This document shows, in pieces, positions 1 through 7,601 of a stretch of 22,598 nucleotides of DNA. How positions within the stretch are numbered: the first letter of the stretch is position 1; every line of letters begins with the position of its first letter. Location of the stretch: contig NZ_JZWV01000135.1 of the NCBI RefSeq assembly GCF_000966975.1, forward strand, positions 1 to 22,598, written 5' to 3'. A program made the position numbers and the translations under genes. The stretch is from Streptomyces katrae. Lineage in GTDB: Bacteria; Actinomycetota; Actinomycetes; Streptomycetales; Streptomycetaceae. The notes under the pieces were generated by a model that was given only the letters and a program-made list of their open reading frames with translations, was not told the origin of the DNA and did not search any database.

Positions 1-1572
1 ATCGGCGGCGTCTCGGTCCTCGCGTCCGAGACCTTCGACGACACCAAGCCGACCAAGCGCCCCGCCGTCCAGGTCGGCGACCCCTTCCAGGAGAAGCTCC
101 TCATCGAGTGCACCCTGGAGATCTTCAAGGAGAAGCTCGTCGCCGGCATCCAGGACCTCGGCGGCGCCGGGCTCTCCTGCGCGACCTCCGAGCTGGCCTC
201 CGCCGGCTCCGGCGGCATGCGCGTCGAGCTGGACACCGTGCCGCTGCGCGACGCGACGCTCTCGCCCGAGGAGATCCTCATGAGCGAGTCGCAGGAGCGC
301 ATGTGCGCGATCGTCGAGCCGCAGCACGTCGACCGCTTCATGGAGATCTGCGAGAAGTGGGACGTCATCGCCACCGTCATCGGTGAGGTGACCGACGGCG
401 AGCGCCTGGAGATCTTCTGGCACGGCGAGCAGATCGTGGACGTGCCCCCGGGCACCGTCGCCCACGAGGGACCGGTCTACCACCGCCCGTACGCCCGCCC
501 CGAGTGGCAGGACGCCCTCCAGGCCGACGACGCCGGCGCGCTGCCCCGCCCGCAGACCTCCGAGGAGCTCCGCGCGCAGGTCCTGGCCCTGGTCTCCTCC
601 CCGAACCAGGCGTCCAAGTCCTGGGTCACCGACCAGTACGACCGCTTCGTGCAGGGCAACACCGTGCTGGCGCAGCCCGAGGACGCGGGCATGGTCCGCA
701 TCGACGAGGAGTCCAACCTCGGCGTGGCCATGGCCACCGACGGCAACGGCCGCTACGCCAAGCTCGACCCGTACACGGGCGCGCAGCTGGCCCTCGCGGA
801 GGCGTACCGCAACGTCGCCGCGACCGGCGCCAAGCCCCTCGCGATCTCGGACTGCCTGAACTTCGGCTCCCCCGAGGACCCGGGCGTCATGTGGCAGTTC
901 GCCGAGGCCACCCGCGGTCTCGCGGACGGCTGCCTGGAGCTGGGCACCCCGGTGACCGGCGGCAACGTCTCCCTCTACAACCAGACGGGCGACGTCGCCA
1001 TCCACCCGACCCCGGTCGTGGCGGTCCTCGGCGTCATCGACGACGTCAACCGCCGCACGCCGATGGCGTTCCGGGAGACGGGCCAGCTCCTCTACCTGCT
1101 GGGCGACACCGCCGAGGAGTTCGGCGGCTCGGCCTGGTCCCAGGTCGTCCACGACCACCTCGGCGGCATGCCGCCCAAGGTGGACCTGGGCCGGGAGAAG
1201 CTGCTCGCCGAGATCCTGATCTCCGCCTCCCGCGACGGCATGATCGACGCCGCGCACGACCTCTCGGACGGCGGCGTCATCCAGGCGCTCACCGAGTCCT
1301 GCCTCAAGGGCGGCAACGGCGCCCGGATCGTCGTCCCCGAGGGCCTGGACGCGTTCACCTTCCTGTTCTCCGAGTCCGCGGGCCGCGCCATCGTGTCCGT
1401 CCCGCGCAGCGAGGAGCTCCGCTTCACCGACATGTGCGGCGCCCGGGGCCTGCCGGCCACGCGCATCGGCGTGGTGGACGGCGAGGAGATCGAGGTCCAG
1501 GGCGAGTTCACCCTCCCCCTGACGGAACTCCGCGAGGCCCACGAGGCGACGATCCCGGCCCTGCTGGCCTGA
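1..1572 (+). CDS. purL: Phosphoribosylformylglycinamidine synthase subunit PurL, 5'-truncated
   Basis: This is the ATP-dependent synthetase subunit of the PurS-PurQ-PurL complex, which converts FGAR and glutamine to FGAM in the fourth step of cytosolic de novo purine synthesis. The frame is open from base 1, so the start lies outside the window. The 523 residues present lack roughly the first 230 of a usual ~750-residue small-type PurL. Visible family motifs include [14 protein letters not shown] (from about base 148), SESQERM (from 283), [13 protein letters not shown] (from 952) and [10 protein letters not shown] (from 1255), typical of the two AIRS-like halves. The length and the absence of a glutaminase domain at the C terminus indicate the PurSQL type rather than the large fused enzyme. 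Codon use is normal for the host. The stop is TGA at 1570. The pathway partners purF and purM follow 3 kb downstream. Confidence 0.97.
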   Translation: MGGVSVLASETFDDTKPTKRPAVQVGDPFQEKLLIECTLEIFKEKLVAGIQDLGGAGLSCATSELASAGSGGMRVELDTVPLRDATLSPEEILMSESQERMCAIVEPQHVDRFMEICEKWDVIATVIGEVTDGERLEIFWHGEQIVDVPPGTVAHEGPVYHRPYARPEWQDALQADDAGALPRPQTSEELRAQVLALVSSPNQASKSWVTDQYDRFVQGNTVLAQPEDAGMVRIDEESNLGVAMATDGNGRYAKLDPYTGAQLALAEAYRNVAATGAKPLAISDCLNFGSPEDPGVMWQFAEATRGLADGCLELGTPVTGGNVSLYNQTGDVAIHPTPVVAVLGVIDDVNRRTPMAFRETGQLLYLLGDTAEEFGGSAWSQVVHDHLGGMPPKVDLGREKLLAEILISASRDGMIDAAHDLSDGGVIQALTESCLKGGNGARIVVPEGLDAFTFLFSESAGRAIVSVPRSEELRFTDMCGARGLPATRIGVVDGEEIEVQGEFTLPLTELREAHEATIPALLA

Positions 1573-1652
1573 TCCCGCCCCGGCCGTACGAGGCTCCGCC
1601 CACGCCCTGTGGACGGGGCCTCGACGCGTTCCCGGCCCCGGCCCTCCCCCAG

Positions 1653-1658
1653 TAGGGT
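1653..1658 (+). promoter_or_regulatory. Candidate -10 element giving a leaderless mRNA
   Basis: TAGGGT fits the actinobacterial -10 consensus TANNNT and ends six bases before the ATG at 1665, which would place transcription initiation at or next to the start codon. I see no Shine-Dalgarno sequence at a useful distance and no convincing -35 hexamer. Inferred from spacing only. Confidence 0.4.
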
Positions 1659-1664
1659 CGGGGC

Positions 1665-2456
1665 ATGCCGCCCGCGAAGAAGAAGACGCGTACCTACGAC
1701 CACGTGAAGGTCCGCGCGGCCGTCATCGCCCAGTTCGGGCATGTCGCCGCAGCCGTGCGGGACTTGGGGGACGAGGAGCTCGCGCGGCCCAGCGGGGTCG
1801 GGGAGTGGAGCGTCGGGGATCTCGCCGGGCACATCGCCTGGATCGCCGACTCGCTGGCCGGGGGGCTGGCCCGGCCGCCCGCCGCCGTCGCCGAGCTGAG
1901 CGCCGTCGAGTGGCCCTTCGCCACCGCCTCCCTCGCCGGGAAGATCTCCGAGGCCGCCCGGGAGACCCTCGGCGGCGCACCGGTCGCCGAGCTCTTCGAG
2001 CGGGCGGGCGCGCGGATGGCCGAGGCCCTGGAGGCCAACCCCGGAAGCCGGGTGATGCACCTGTGGATCGGGGACATGACCCTGGCCGACTTCCTCGTCA
2101 CCCGGACCGTGGAGCTGGTGGTCCACACCGATGACCTGAACCGGGCGGCCGGCCTGGACATCCCCGTCGAGCGGCAGGCCCTCGCCACCTGCACCCGGCT
2201 GCTCGCCGACGCCCTCGCCGTGAAGGCCCCCGGCGGGTCGGTGGAGGTGCGGATCCCGCCCTTCGCGGTGGTGCAGTGCGTCGAAGGACCCCGGCACACC
2301 CGCGGCACCCCGCCCAACGTGGTGGAGACCGATCCGCTGACCTGGCTCCGGCTCGCCACCGGCCGTACCGGCTGGGCCGAGGCACTGGACGCGGCCGCGG
2401 TCAGCGCCAGCGGCGAGCGGGCCGACCTGTCGGGGCTGCTCCCGCTGATGAGCTGA
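1665..2456 (+). CDS. Mycothiol-dependent maleylpyruvate isomerase-family protein (DinB-like fold, SCP2-like C-terminus)
   Basis: A 263-residue cytosolic protein. The N-terminal four-helix DinB/MDMPI domain spans about residues 15-160 and carries the metal triad of the family: H56 (in AGHIAW), E150 and H154 (in VELVVHTDDL). The spacing nearly matches the zinc ligands I recall for Corynebacterium maleylpyruvate isomerase (His52, Glu144, His148). The C-terminal part, about 165-255, looks like the small sterol-carrier-like domain found in this family. Members use mycothiol, the actinobacterial thiol, as cofactor, but the substrate of this paralogue cannot be read from sequence. It follows purL by 92 bp and seems to have its own leaderless promoter. 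The start is chosen because the ATG lies six bases after TAGGGT. Family assignment is firm, substrate unknown. Confidence 0.85.
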   Translation: MPPAKKKTRTYDHVKVRAAVIAQFGHVAAAVRDLGDEELARPSGVGEWSVGDLAGHIAWIADSLAGGLARPPAAVAELSAVEWPFATASLAGKISEAARETLGGAPVAELFERAGARMAEALEANPGSRVMHLWIGDMTLADFLVTRTVELVVHTDDLNRAAGLDIPVERQALATCTRLLADALAVKAPGGSVEVRIPPFAVVQCVEGPRHTRGTPPNVVETDPLTWLRLATGRTGWAEALDAAAVSASGERADLSGLLPLMS

Positions 2457-2493
2457 GGTGGAACCGGCCGGGGGCCGGGCCCGTCCCAGCGGT

Positions 2494-2982
2494 ATGCCTC
2501 CTCTCAGGTTCCCCAGGCACTGCGCGGCCGCCGGGCTGGTCCTCGTACTGGCCCTGAGCGGTTGCACCGGACACCCGCAGGACAGGAGTGACGCCGTCGT
2601 GCAGAGTTCCGCCACGCCCCCGGTACCCGACGCCCCGCTGACCGTGACCGACTGGGCCGTGACCGCCCTGGACGGCTCCCCGGTCCCCGCCGGGGCCGCC
2701 GGCCGGGCCCGGTTCGCGCTGGCCCCCGGCGGCACCGCCGGCGGCAGCCTCGGCTGCAACCGGTTCAGCGCCCCCGTCGCCGTCGAGGGCGCCACCGTCA
2801 CCTTCGGCCCGGTCACCAGCACCCGCATGGCCTGCGAGGGGCCGGCCGGCGAGGTCGAGCGGGCCATGACCCGACTGTTCGGCGCGGGCCCGCTCACCTG
2901 GAAGGTCCAGGGGCGGACCCTCACCCTCACCGCCCCGGACGGCCGGACCCTGACCGCGGAGGCGGGCTCGGCCGCGGAGTGA
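2494..2982 (+). CDS. META-domain (HslJ-like) lipoprotein
   Basis: A 162-residue predicted lipoprotein. From the ATG at 2494 the protein begins MPPLRFPRHC, then a hydrophobic stretch, then the lipobox LSGC with C24 as the lipidated residue. The mature part carries one META domain, about residues 50-155, recognisable by a GCNRFSAPV segment and the TRMAC motif shared with HslJ/META proteins of the cell envelope. Function within the family is poorly defined (heat and novobiocin tolerance for E. coli HslJ). A longer reading from the GTG at 2458, two bases after the preceding stop, is possible and would suggest translational coupling, but it puts an acidic 12-residue extension before the signal peptide. 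Neither start has a good Shine-Dalgarno. Convergent with the sulfatase gene, 13 bp away. Confidence 0.8.
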   Translation: MPPLRFPRHCAAAGLVLVLALSGCTGHPQDRSDAVVQSSATPPVPDAPLTVTDWAVTALDGSPVPAGAAGRARFALAPGGTAGGSLGCNRFSAPVAVEGATVTFGPVTSTRMACEGPAGEVERAMTRLFGAGPLTWKVQGRTLTLTAPDGRTLTAEAGSAAE

Positions 2983-2995
2983 GCGGGGCGGGCCG

Positions 2996-4423
2996 TCAGG
3001 ACGGGTACGGCAGGAGGGTCGCGTCGGTGCGCTCCCAGGCCGCCCGCAGCTGCGCCAGCCGGGCCGGTTCCGCCGCCGCCCGGTCGGCCTGCTCGCGCAG
3101 GTCCGCGGACAGGTCGAACAGCTGGTCGCGGCCCGACTTCCCCCGGTAGTACTTCCAGTTCCCGCGCCGCAGCGCCCGCTCCCCGCGCACCCGCCAGAAC
3201 AGGTCCCGCTCCGCCGGCGGGGCCTCACCCCGCAGCAGGTACCCGGCCAGGCTGACGCCGTCCAGCGGGTACGCCCGGTGCGGCCGGGTCCCGGCGACCT
3301 CCAGCAGGGTCGCCGTCCAGTCGGGGCTGAACAGCGGGACCCGGCTGACCTGGCCGCCGTCGATCCGGGCGGGCCAGCGCAGGATGTTCGGGACGCGGAT
3401 CCCGCCCTCCTGCAGGGAGGCCTTGTTGCCCGACAGCGGCCAGTTGTACGAGAAGCGCTCGCCGCCGTTGTCGCTGCCGAAGACGACCAGGGTGTCCTCC
3501 TCCTGCCCCGAGCGCTTCAGCGCGTCCAGCACCCGGCCCACCGAGCGGTCCAGGTCCTCGACCATCTGCTTGTACTTCTCCACCGAGCCGCCGTCCTGGT
3601 GCCACAGCGCCCGGGCGTCGCCCGCCTTGATCCGCCGGACGATCTCGGCGCTCTCCGCCGTGTCCCCGTCGGCGATCCACGGCCAGTGCGGGGTGGTGAA
3701 GTTCAGGTTCAGCAGCCACGGCTTCCCGTGGTGGTCGCGGGAGACGTACTCGCTCGCCCGTTCCGTGATGATCCGCGTGTAGTAGCGCAGGTCCTTGTAC
3801 TCGGCGTCGCCCTCGTACAGGTCGTACTCCCCGCCCAGGCCCAGCTTGGAGTAGTACTCCAGGGCTCCGCCGAAGTTCCCGAAGAACTCCTCCCAGCCCG
3901 ACCTGGTGGGGCTGTAGTCCGGCAGGTAGCCCGCGTGCCACTTGCCGATCAGCGCGGTGGAGTACCCGGCCTCCCGCAGCAGCGAGGCCAGCGTCGGGTG
4001 CGTCGGGTCCAGGCCCACCGACTTGTCGGCGATCGGCTCGGCCAGCCCGCCCTTGGTACGGGCCGGGTAGCGCCCCGTGTAGAGGCTGAACCGGGTCGGG
4101 GAGCAGGTCGCCGAGCCCGAGTAGGCGTCCGTGAACCGGACCCCCTGGCGGGCCAGCCGGTCCAGGTTCGGGGTCTTGATGTGCGGGGAGCCGTACGAGG
4201 ACAGATCGGCCCAGCCGAGGTCGTCGCCGAGGATGAAAAGGATGTTCGGGCGGCGCGAACGGCGCTCGCGCGCGGCCCGGAAATCCCGCTCCTGAGGGCC
4301 CCCTCCGGGGCCCTCCGCGGCCTGCGCGGGGCCGGCTCCCAGCCCCACGGCGGCGGTCGCCGCGGTCGCTCCGACGGCACCCCCGAAGGCACGACGGGAC
4401 AGCTTGCTGTTGTAGGAAGACAC
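2996..4423 (-). CDS. Tat-exported formylglycine-dependent sulfatase
   Basis: A 475-residue type I sulfatase that would hydrolyse sulfate esters outside the cell. The N terminus has a twin-arginine signal (K-L-S-R10-R11-A-F-G-G) followed by an Ala-rich hydrophobic stretch ending near AQA-A. Catalytic features of the alkaline-phosphatase/sulfatase fold are in place: D67-D68 in GDDLGW, the formylglycine site C107 in C-S-P-T-R, the second signature GYSTALIGKWH with K161 and H163, H246 in TTPHWPW, D318-N319 in FGSDNGG, and K334. C107 must be oxidised by a formylglycine-generating enzyme encoded elsewhere. I chose the GTG at 4423 because GGAG lies five bases upstream and it places the Tat motif at the usual position; an upstream ATG at 4486 would add 21 residues without signal character. 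A putative sulfur-responsive leader ORF lies upstream. Natural substrate unknown. Confidence 0.93.
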   Translation of the reverse strand: MSSYNSKLSRRAFGGAVGATAATAAVGLGAGPAQAAEGPGGGPQERDFRAARERRSRRPNILFILGDDLGWADLSSYGSPHIKTPNLDRLARQGVRFTDAYSGSATCSPTRFSLYTGRYPARTKGGLAEPIADKSVGLDPTHPTLASLLREAGYSTALIGKWHAGYLPDYSPTRSGWEEFFGNFGGALEYYSKLGLGGEYDLYEGDAEYKDLRYYTRIITERASEYVSRDHHGKPWLLNLNFTTPHWPWIADGDTAESAEIVRRIKAGDARALWHQDGGSVEKYKQMVEDLDRSVGRVLDALKRSGQEEDTLVVFGSDNGGERFSYNWPLSGNKASLQEGGIRVPNILRWPARIDGGQVSRVPLFSPDWTATLLEVAGTRPHRAYPLDGVSLAGYLLRGEAPPAERDLFWRVRGERALRRGNWKYYRGKSGRDQLFDLSADLREQADRAAAEPARLAQLRAAWERTDATLLPYPS

Positions 4424-4429
4424 GAATAC

Positions 4430-4481
4430 TCCAGGACAGGGCTCGGCGGCCCTGGACCCGGGCGCGCACGGGACGGCGCGC
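4430..4481 (-). promoter_or_regulatory. Alternative hairpins over the sulfatase ribosome-binding site
   Basis: Between the leader ORF and the sulfatase start the minus-strand transcript can form GCGCGC/GCGCGC (4476-4481 with 4462-4467) and then one of two overlapping stems. Stem B is GCCCTG/CAGGGC (plus-strand arms 4437-4442 and 4449-4454). Stem C pairs plus-strand TCCAGG (4430-4435) with CCTGGA (4451-4456). Stem C would bury the CTGGAG Shine-Dalgarno; stem B would leave it free. They cannot coexist because they share one arm. Base pairing is read directly; a switching role is inference. There is no U-run, so this is not an intrinsic terminator. Confidence 0.4.
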
Positions 4482-4539
4482 GACACGGCGGGGCGGGGCG
4501 CGGAGGAGCGAAATCAGGAAAAGGCAGAAAGAGTTGTGG

Positions 4540-4635
4540 CTACGCGCAGCGGCGACAGATGGCGCTCGCGACACGGACCAGGTCCACGTGCCGGCGCTCG
4601 ACGAGGGTGACGGCTCGGTCACCGAGGGGCTGCAT
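4540..4635 (-). CDS. Putative cysteine/sulfur-responsive leader peptide
   Basis: A 31-codon ORF on the same strand as the sulfatase, ending 116 bp before its start. It begins MQPLGD and contains VERRHVDLVRVASAICRRCA immediately before the TAG stop at 4540. This matches the actinobacterial putative leader peptides with an RRHVDL core and terminal Ser/Cys/Arg codons that I recall upstream of sulfate transport and cysteine genes. The two cysteine codons lie five and two codons before the stop, as expected if ribosome stalling at low Cys-tRNA is the signal. Position before a sulfate-releasing enzyme fits. No Shine-Dalgarno is visible; a TTGACA/TACAGG promoter places the ATG near +1, so the mRNA may be leaderless. 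Identity of the family is from memory; regulation is inferred. Confidence 0.72.
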   Translation of the reverse strand: MQPLGDRAVTLVERRHVDLVRVASAICRRCA

Positions 4636-4645
4636 GGGGCGAGAG

Positions 4646-4673
4646 CCTGTACGAATTGCCTTGTAGATGTCAA
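4646..4673 (-). promoter_or_regulatory. Promoter of leader peptide-sulfatase transcript
   Basis: On the minus strand, a perfect -35 hexamer TTGACA (4673-4668) is followed after 16 bp by TACAGG (4651-4646). The latter matches the TA of the -10 consensus but not the final T. The leader ATG begins ten bases after it, consistent with a very short or absent 5' leader. The promoter is divergent from the purF promoter, whose -35 begins about 70 bp away. Confidence 0.5.
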
Positions 4674-4744
4674 CAAAAGATCGAATAGCGAGACGGAGGC
4701 GTCCGGTCACCCTCTGTGCTGTGAGATTTCCCAGGCGTCCCCAA

Positions 4745-4774
4745 TTCGGACCAGTGGTCGATCTCGCCTACACT
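4745..4774 (+). promoter_or_regulatory. purF promoter, probably leaderless
   Basis: TTCGGA (4745-4750), an 18-bp spacer, then TACACT (4769-4774), which fits TANNNT for the principal sigma factor. The purF GTG begins seven bases after the -10, so transcription would start at the start codon. No spaced Shine-Dalgarno precedes the GTG; only CGGGGA abuts it. The region between this and the divergent leader promoter (4674-4744) has no operator that I recognise. Confidence 0.55.
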
Positions 4775-4781
4775 CGGGGAC

Positions 4782-6299
4782 GTGCCTCGTGGTGATGGAC
4801 GACTCAACCACGACCTGCTCCCCGGTGAGAAGGGCCCCCAGGACGCTTGCGGCGTCTTCGGTGTCTGGGCTCCGGGTGAAGAGGTCGCCAAGCTCACCTA
4901 CTTCGGACTGTATGCATTGCAGCACCGCGGACAAGAGTCCGCGGGAATCGCTGTGAGCAACGGTTCCCAGATCCTCGTCTTCAAGGACATGGGCCTCGTT
5001 TCCCAAGTCTTCGACGAAACCTCCCTCGGTTCGCTCCAGGGTCATATCGCGGTCGGTCACGCCCGCTACTCGACCACCGGCGCGTCCGTCTGGGAGAACG
5101 CTCAGCCCACCTTCAGGGCGACCGCCCACGGCTCCATTGCCCTGGGTCACAACGGCAACCTGGTGAATACCGCCGAGCTCGCCGAGATGGTCGCCGACCT
5201 CCCCCGTCAGGACGGCCGCGCCACCCAGGTGGCGGCCACCAACGACACCGACCTGGTGACCGCCCTGCTCGCCGGCCAGACCGACGACGAGGGCAATCCC
5301 CTGACCGTCGAGGAGTCGGCCGCCAAGGTCCTCCCGCAGGTCAAGGGCGCCTTCTCCCTGGTCTTCATGGACGAGGGAACCCTCTACACCGCCCGTGACC
5401 CGCAGGGCATCCGCCCGCTGGTCCTCGGCCGCCTGGAGCGCGGCTGGGTGGTCGCGAGCGAGACCGCCGCCCTCGACATCGTGGGCGCCAGCTTCGTCCG
5501 CGAGGTCGAGCCGGGCGAGCTCATCGCGATCGACGAGAACGGCCTGCGCACCTCGCGCTTCGCAGAAGCGAAGCCCAAGGGCTGTGTGTTCGAGTACGTC
5601 TACCTGGCGCGCCCGGACACCGACATCGCCGGCCGCAACGTCTACCTCTCGCGCGTCGAGATGGGCCGGCGCCTCGCCAAGGAGGCCCCGGTAGAGGCCG
5701 ACCTGGTGATAGCGACGCCGGAGTCCGGCACGCCCGCCGCCGTCGGCTACGCCGAGGCCAGCGGGATCCCGTACGGCTCCGGCCTGGTCAAGAACGCCTA
5801 CGTCGGCCGGACCTTCATCCAGCCCTCGCAGACGATCCGCCAGCTCGGCATCCGCCTCAAGCTCAACCCGCTCAAGGAAGTCATCCGGGGCAAGCGCCTC
5901 GTCGTCGTCGACGACTCGATCGTCCGCGGCAACACCCAGCGCGCCCTCGTGAAGATGCTCCGCGAGGCCGGCGCGGCCGAGGTCCACATCCGGATCTCCT
6001 CGCCGCCGGTGAAGTGGCCGTGCTTCTTCGGCATCGACTTCGCCACCCGGGCCGAGCTGATCGCCAACGGCATGACGGTCGACGAGATCGCCACGTCGCT
6101 GGGCGCGGACTCGCTCTCGTACATCTCGCTCGACTCGATGATCGAGGCGACCACCATCCAGAAGCCCAACCTCTGCCGTGCCTGCTTCGACGGCGAGTAC
6201 CCCATGGAGCTGCCCGACCCGCAGCTCCTGGGCAAGCAGCTCCTGGAGTCCGAGCTCGCGGGCGGCTCCGACGCCGCCGACGCGCTCCGCCGCCCGTAG
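4782..6299 (+). CDS. purF: Amidophosphoribosyltransferase PurF, propeptide-processed Fe-S type
   Basis: This enzyme catalyses the first committed step of purine synthesis, converting PRPP and glutamine to 5-phosphoribosylamine. The 505-residue product has a 22-residue propeptide ending before C23 (D-A-C23-G-V-F-G), which becomes the N-terminal nucleophile of the Ntn glutaminase domain (about 23-250). The C-terminal phosphoribosyltransferase domain has the PRPP loop VVVDDSIVRGNT near residues 373-384. Four cysteines, C268 (KGCVFEY), C414 (KWPCFFG), C465 and C468 (NLCRACF), sit where the B. subtilis-type enzyme binds its 4Fe-4S cluster, so this is the oxygen-sensitive cluster form rather than the E. 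coli form. GTG 4782 is the only in-frame start that leaves a propeptide. It is followed by purM after 118 bp. Confidence 0.97.
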   Translation: MPRGDGRLNHDLLPGEKGPQDACGVFGVWAPGEEVAKLTYFGLYALQHRGQESAGIAVSNGSQILVFKDMGLVSQVFDETSLGSLQGHIAVGHARYSTTGASVWENAQPTFRATAHGSIALGHNGNLVNTAELAEMVADLPRQDGRATQVAATNDTDLVTALLAGQTDDEGNPLTVEESAAKVLPQVKGAFSLVFMDEGTLYTARDPQGIRPLVLGRLERGWVVASETAALDIVGASFVREVEPGELIAIDENGLRTSRFAEAKPKGCVFEYVYLARPDTDIAGRNVYLSRVEMGRRLAKEAPVEADLVIATPESGTPAAVGYAEASGIPYGSGLVKNAYVGRTFIQPSQTIRQLGIRLKLNPLKEVIRGKRLVVVDDSIVRGNTQRALVKMLREAGAAEVHIRISSPPVKWPCFFGIDFATRAELIANGMTVDEIATSLGADSLSYISLDSMIEATTIQKPNLCRACFDGEYPMELPDPQLLGKQLLESELAGGSDAADALRRP

Positions 6300-6305
6300 G
6301 ACGGT

Positions 6306-6330
6306 GGGCCGGCCCTTCCCGGGCCGGCCC
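6306..6330 (+). terminator. GC-rich stem-loop after purF
   Basis: Two copies of GGGCCGGCCC (6306-6315 and 6321-6330), itself palindromic, can pair as a 10-bp stem around a five-base loop (TTCCC), seven bases after the purF stop. There is no U-tract. It may attenuate transcription into purM or protect the 3' end of purF mRNA. Confidence 0.45.
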
Positions 6331-6417
6331 GGCTCCACCTGCGCCGAGCCCTGTCTTTGAGGCTTCTCCCGGGGTCCGGCACCACACGCAGCAACGACAC
6401 GAAAGCTCTCGCCTGTC

Positions 6418-7488
6418 ATGACAGAGAAGACCACCGGTGCCAGCTACGCAGCCGCCGGCGTCGACATCGAAGCGGGCGACCGCGCCGTCGAGCTGATGAA
6501 GGAGTGGGTGAAGAAGACGCAGCGCCCCGAGGTCCTCGGCGGCCTCGGCGGCTTCGCCGGCCTCTTCGACGCCTCCGCCCTCAAGCGCTACGAGCGCCCC
6601 CTGCTGGCCTCGGCCACGGACGGCGTGGGCACCAAGGTGGACATCGCCCGCCAGATGGGCGTCTACGACACGATCGGCCACGACCTGGTCGCCATGGTCA
6701 TGGACGACATCGTCGTCTGCGGCGCCGAGCCGCTCTTCATGACGGACTACATCTGCGTCGGCAAGGTCCACCCCGAGCGCGTCGCGGCCATCGTCAAGGG
6801 CATCGCCGAGGGCTGCGTCCTGGCCGGCTGCGCCCTGGTCGGCGGCGAGACCGCCGAGCACCCGGGCCTGCTCGGGCCGGACGACTTCGACGTCGCGGGC
6901 GCCGGCACCGGCGTGGTCGAGTACGACCGCCTCCTGGGCGCCGATCGCATCCGTACGGGGGACGCCGTCATCGCGATGGCTTCGTCCGGCCTTCACTCGA
7001 ACGGGTACTCGCTCGTCCGGCACGTCCTCTTCGACCGGGCCGGGATGTCCCTCGACCAGCACGTCGAGGAGTTCGGCCGGACCCTCGGCGAGGAGCTGCT
7101 GGAGCCCACGAAGATCTACTCGCTGGACTGCATGGCCCTCACCCGTACGGCCGAGGTCCACGCCTACTCGCACATCACCGGTGGCGGCCTCGCCGCGAAC
7201 CTGGCCCGGGTCATCCCCGACCACCTGCACGCCACGGTCGACCGTTCGACCTGGACCCCGGGTGCGGTCTTCGACCTGGTCGGCAAGGCCGGGAACGTGG
7301 AGCGGCTGGAGCTGGAGAAGACCCTGAACATGGGCGTCGGCATGATGGCCGTGGTTCCGCAGGAGTCCGTGGACGTGGCCCTGACCGCGCTGGCCGACCG
7401 GGGCGTCGAGGCCTGGGTCGCCGGCGAGATCCTCGACCGGGGCGACCACACCGAGGGTGCGACCCTGACCGGCGACTACGCCGTCTGA
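6418..7488 (+). CDS. purM: Phosphoribosylformylglycinamidine cyclo-ligase PurM (AIR synthetase)
   Basis: This enzyme closes the imidazole ring, converting FGAM to AIR with ATP, directly after the PurL reaction. The 356-residue length is normal for PurM. Family motifs are evident: LASATDGVGTKV and GHDLVAMVMDDIVVCGAEP in the N-terminal ATP-binding half, LVGGETAEHPG, SSGLHSNGYSLVR, and HITGGGLAANL in the C-terminal half. The ATG at 6418 is preceded only by a weak purine stretch (GAAAG about 12 bases upstream), so translation initiation signals are poor. Transcription probably continues from purF across the intergenic stem-loop. A strong terminator follows the stop by nine bases. Confidence 0.96.
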   Translation: MTEKTTGASYAAAGVDIEAGDRAVELMKEWVKKTQRPEVLGGLGGFAGLFDASALKRYERPLLASATDGVGTKVDIARQMGVYDTIGHDLVAMVMDDIVVCGAEPLFMTDYICVGKVHPERVAAIVKGIAEGCVLAGCALVGGETAEHPGLLGPDDFDVAGAGTGVVEYDRLLGADRIRTGDAVIAMASSGLHSNGYSLVRHVLFDRAGMSLDQHVEEFGRTLGEELLEPTKIYSLDCMALTRTAEVHAYSHITGGGLAANLARVIPDHLHATVDRSTWTPGAVFDLVGKAGNVERLELEKTLNMGVGMMAVVPQESVDVALTALADRGVEAWVAGEILDRGDHTEGATLTGDYAV

Positions 7489-7497
7489 GCAGCACGG

Positions 7498-7543
7498 AAA
7501 CCCGGTTCGGGGCGGAGGCCCCGGACCGGGTTTCGGCGTTTTT
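7498..7543 (+). terminator. Intrinsic terminator of the purF-purM unit
   Basis: AAACCCGGT (7498-7506) pairs with ACCGGGTTT (7525-7533), with a GGGGC/GCCCC inner stem. A T-run (7539-7543) follows. The AAA/TTT edges make it workable on both strands, so it could also stop transcripts of the convergent DUF3073 gene. Confidence 0.85.
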
Positions 7544-7601
7544 CAGCTGTCAGCCAGCAGGGAGCTGGGCTGTGCAGATGCTCGAAGCAGAGTGCTGCGC
7601 G

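Noticed and set aside
2458..2493. GTG 2458 as the start of the META lipoprotein
   Set aside because: Possible by coupling to the preceding stop, but it adds a non-signal extension before an otherwise ideal lipoprotein signal peptide starting at ATG 2494. Kept as an alternative only.
1092..2930. Minus-strand frame of about 610 codons across purL, the isomerase-family gene and the lipoprotein
   Set aside because: It runs antisense through three recognisable genes, and its product has no domain and is Gly/Pro/Arg-rich.
4707..6434. Minus-strand frame of about 575 codons opposite purF
   Set aside because: Antisense shadow of a fully recognised gene; no domain or start signal.
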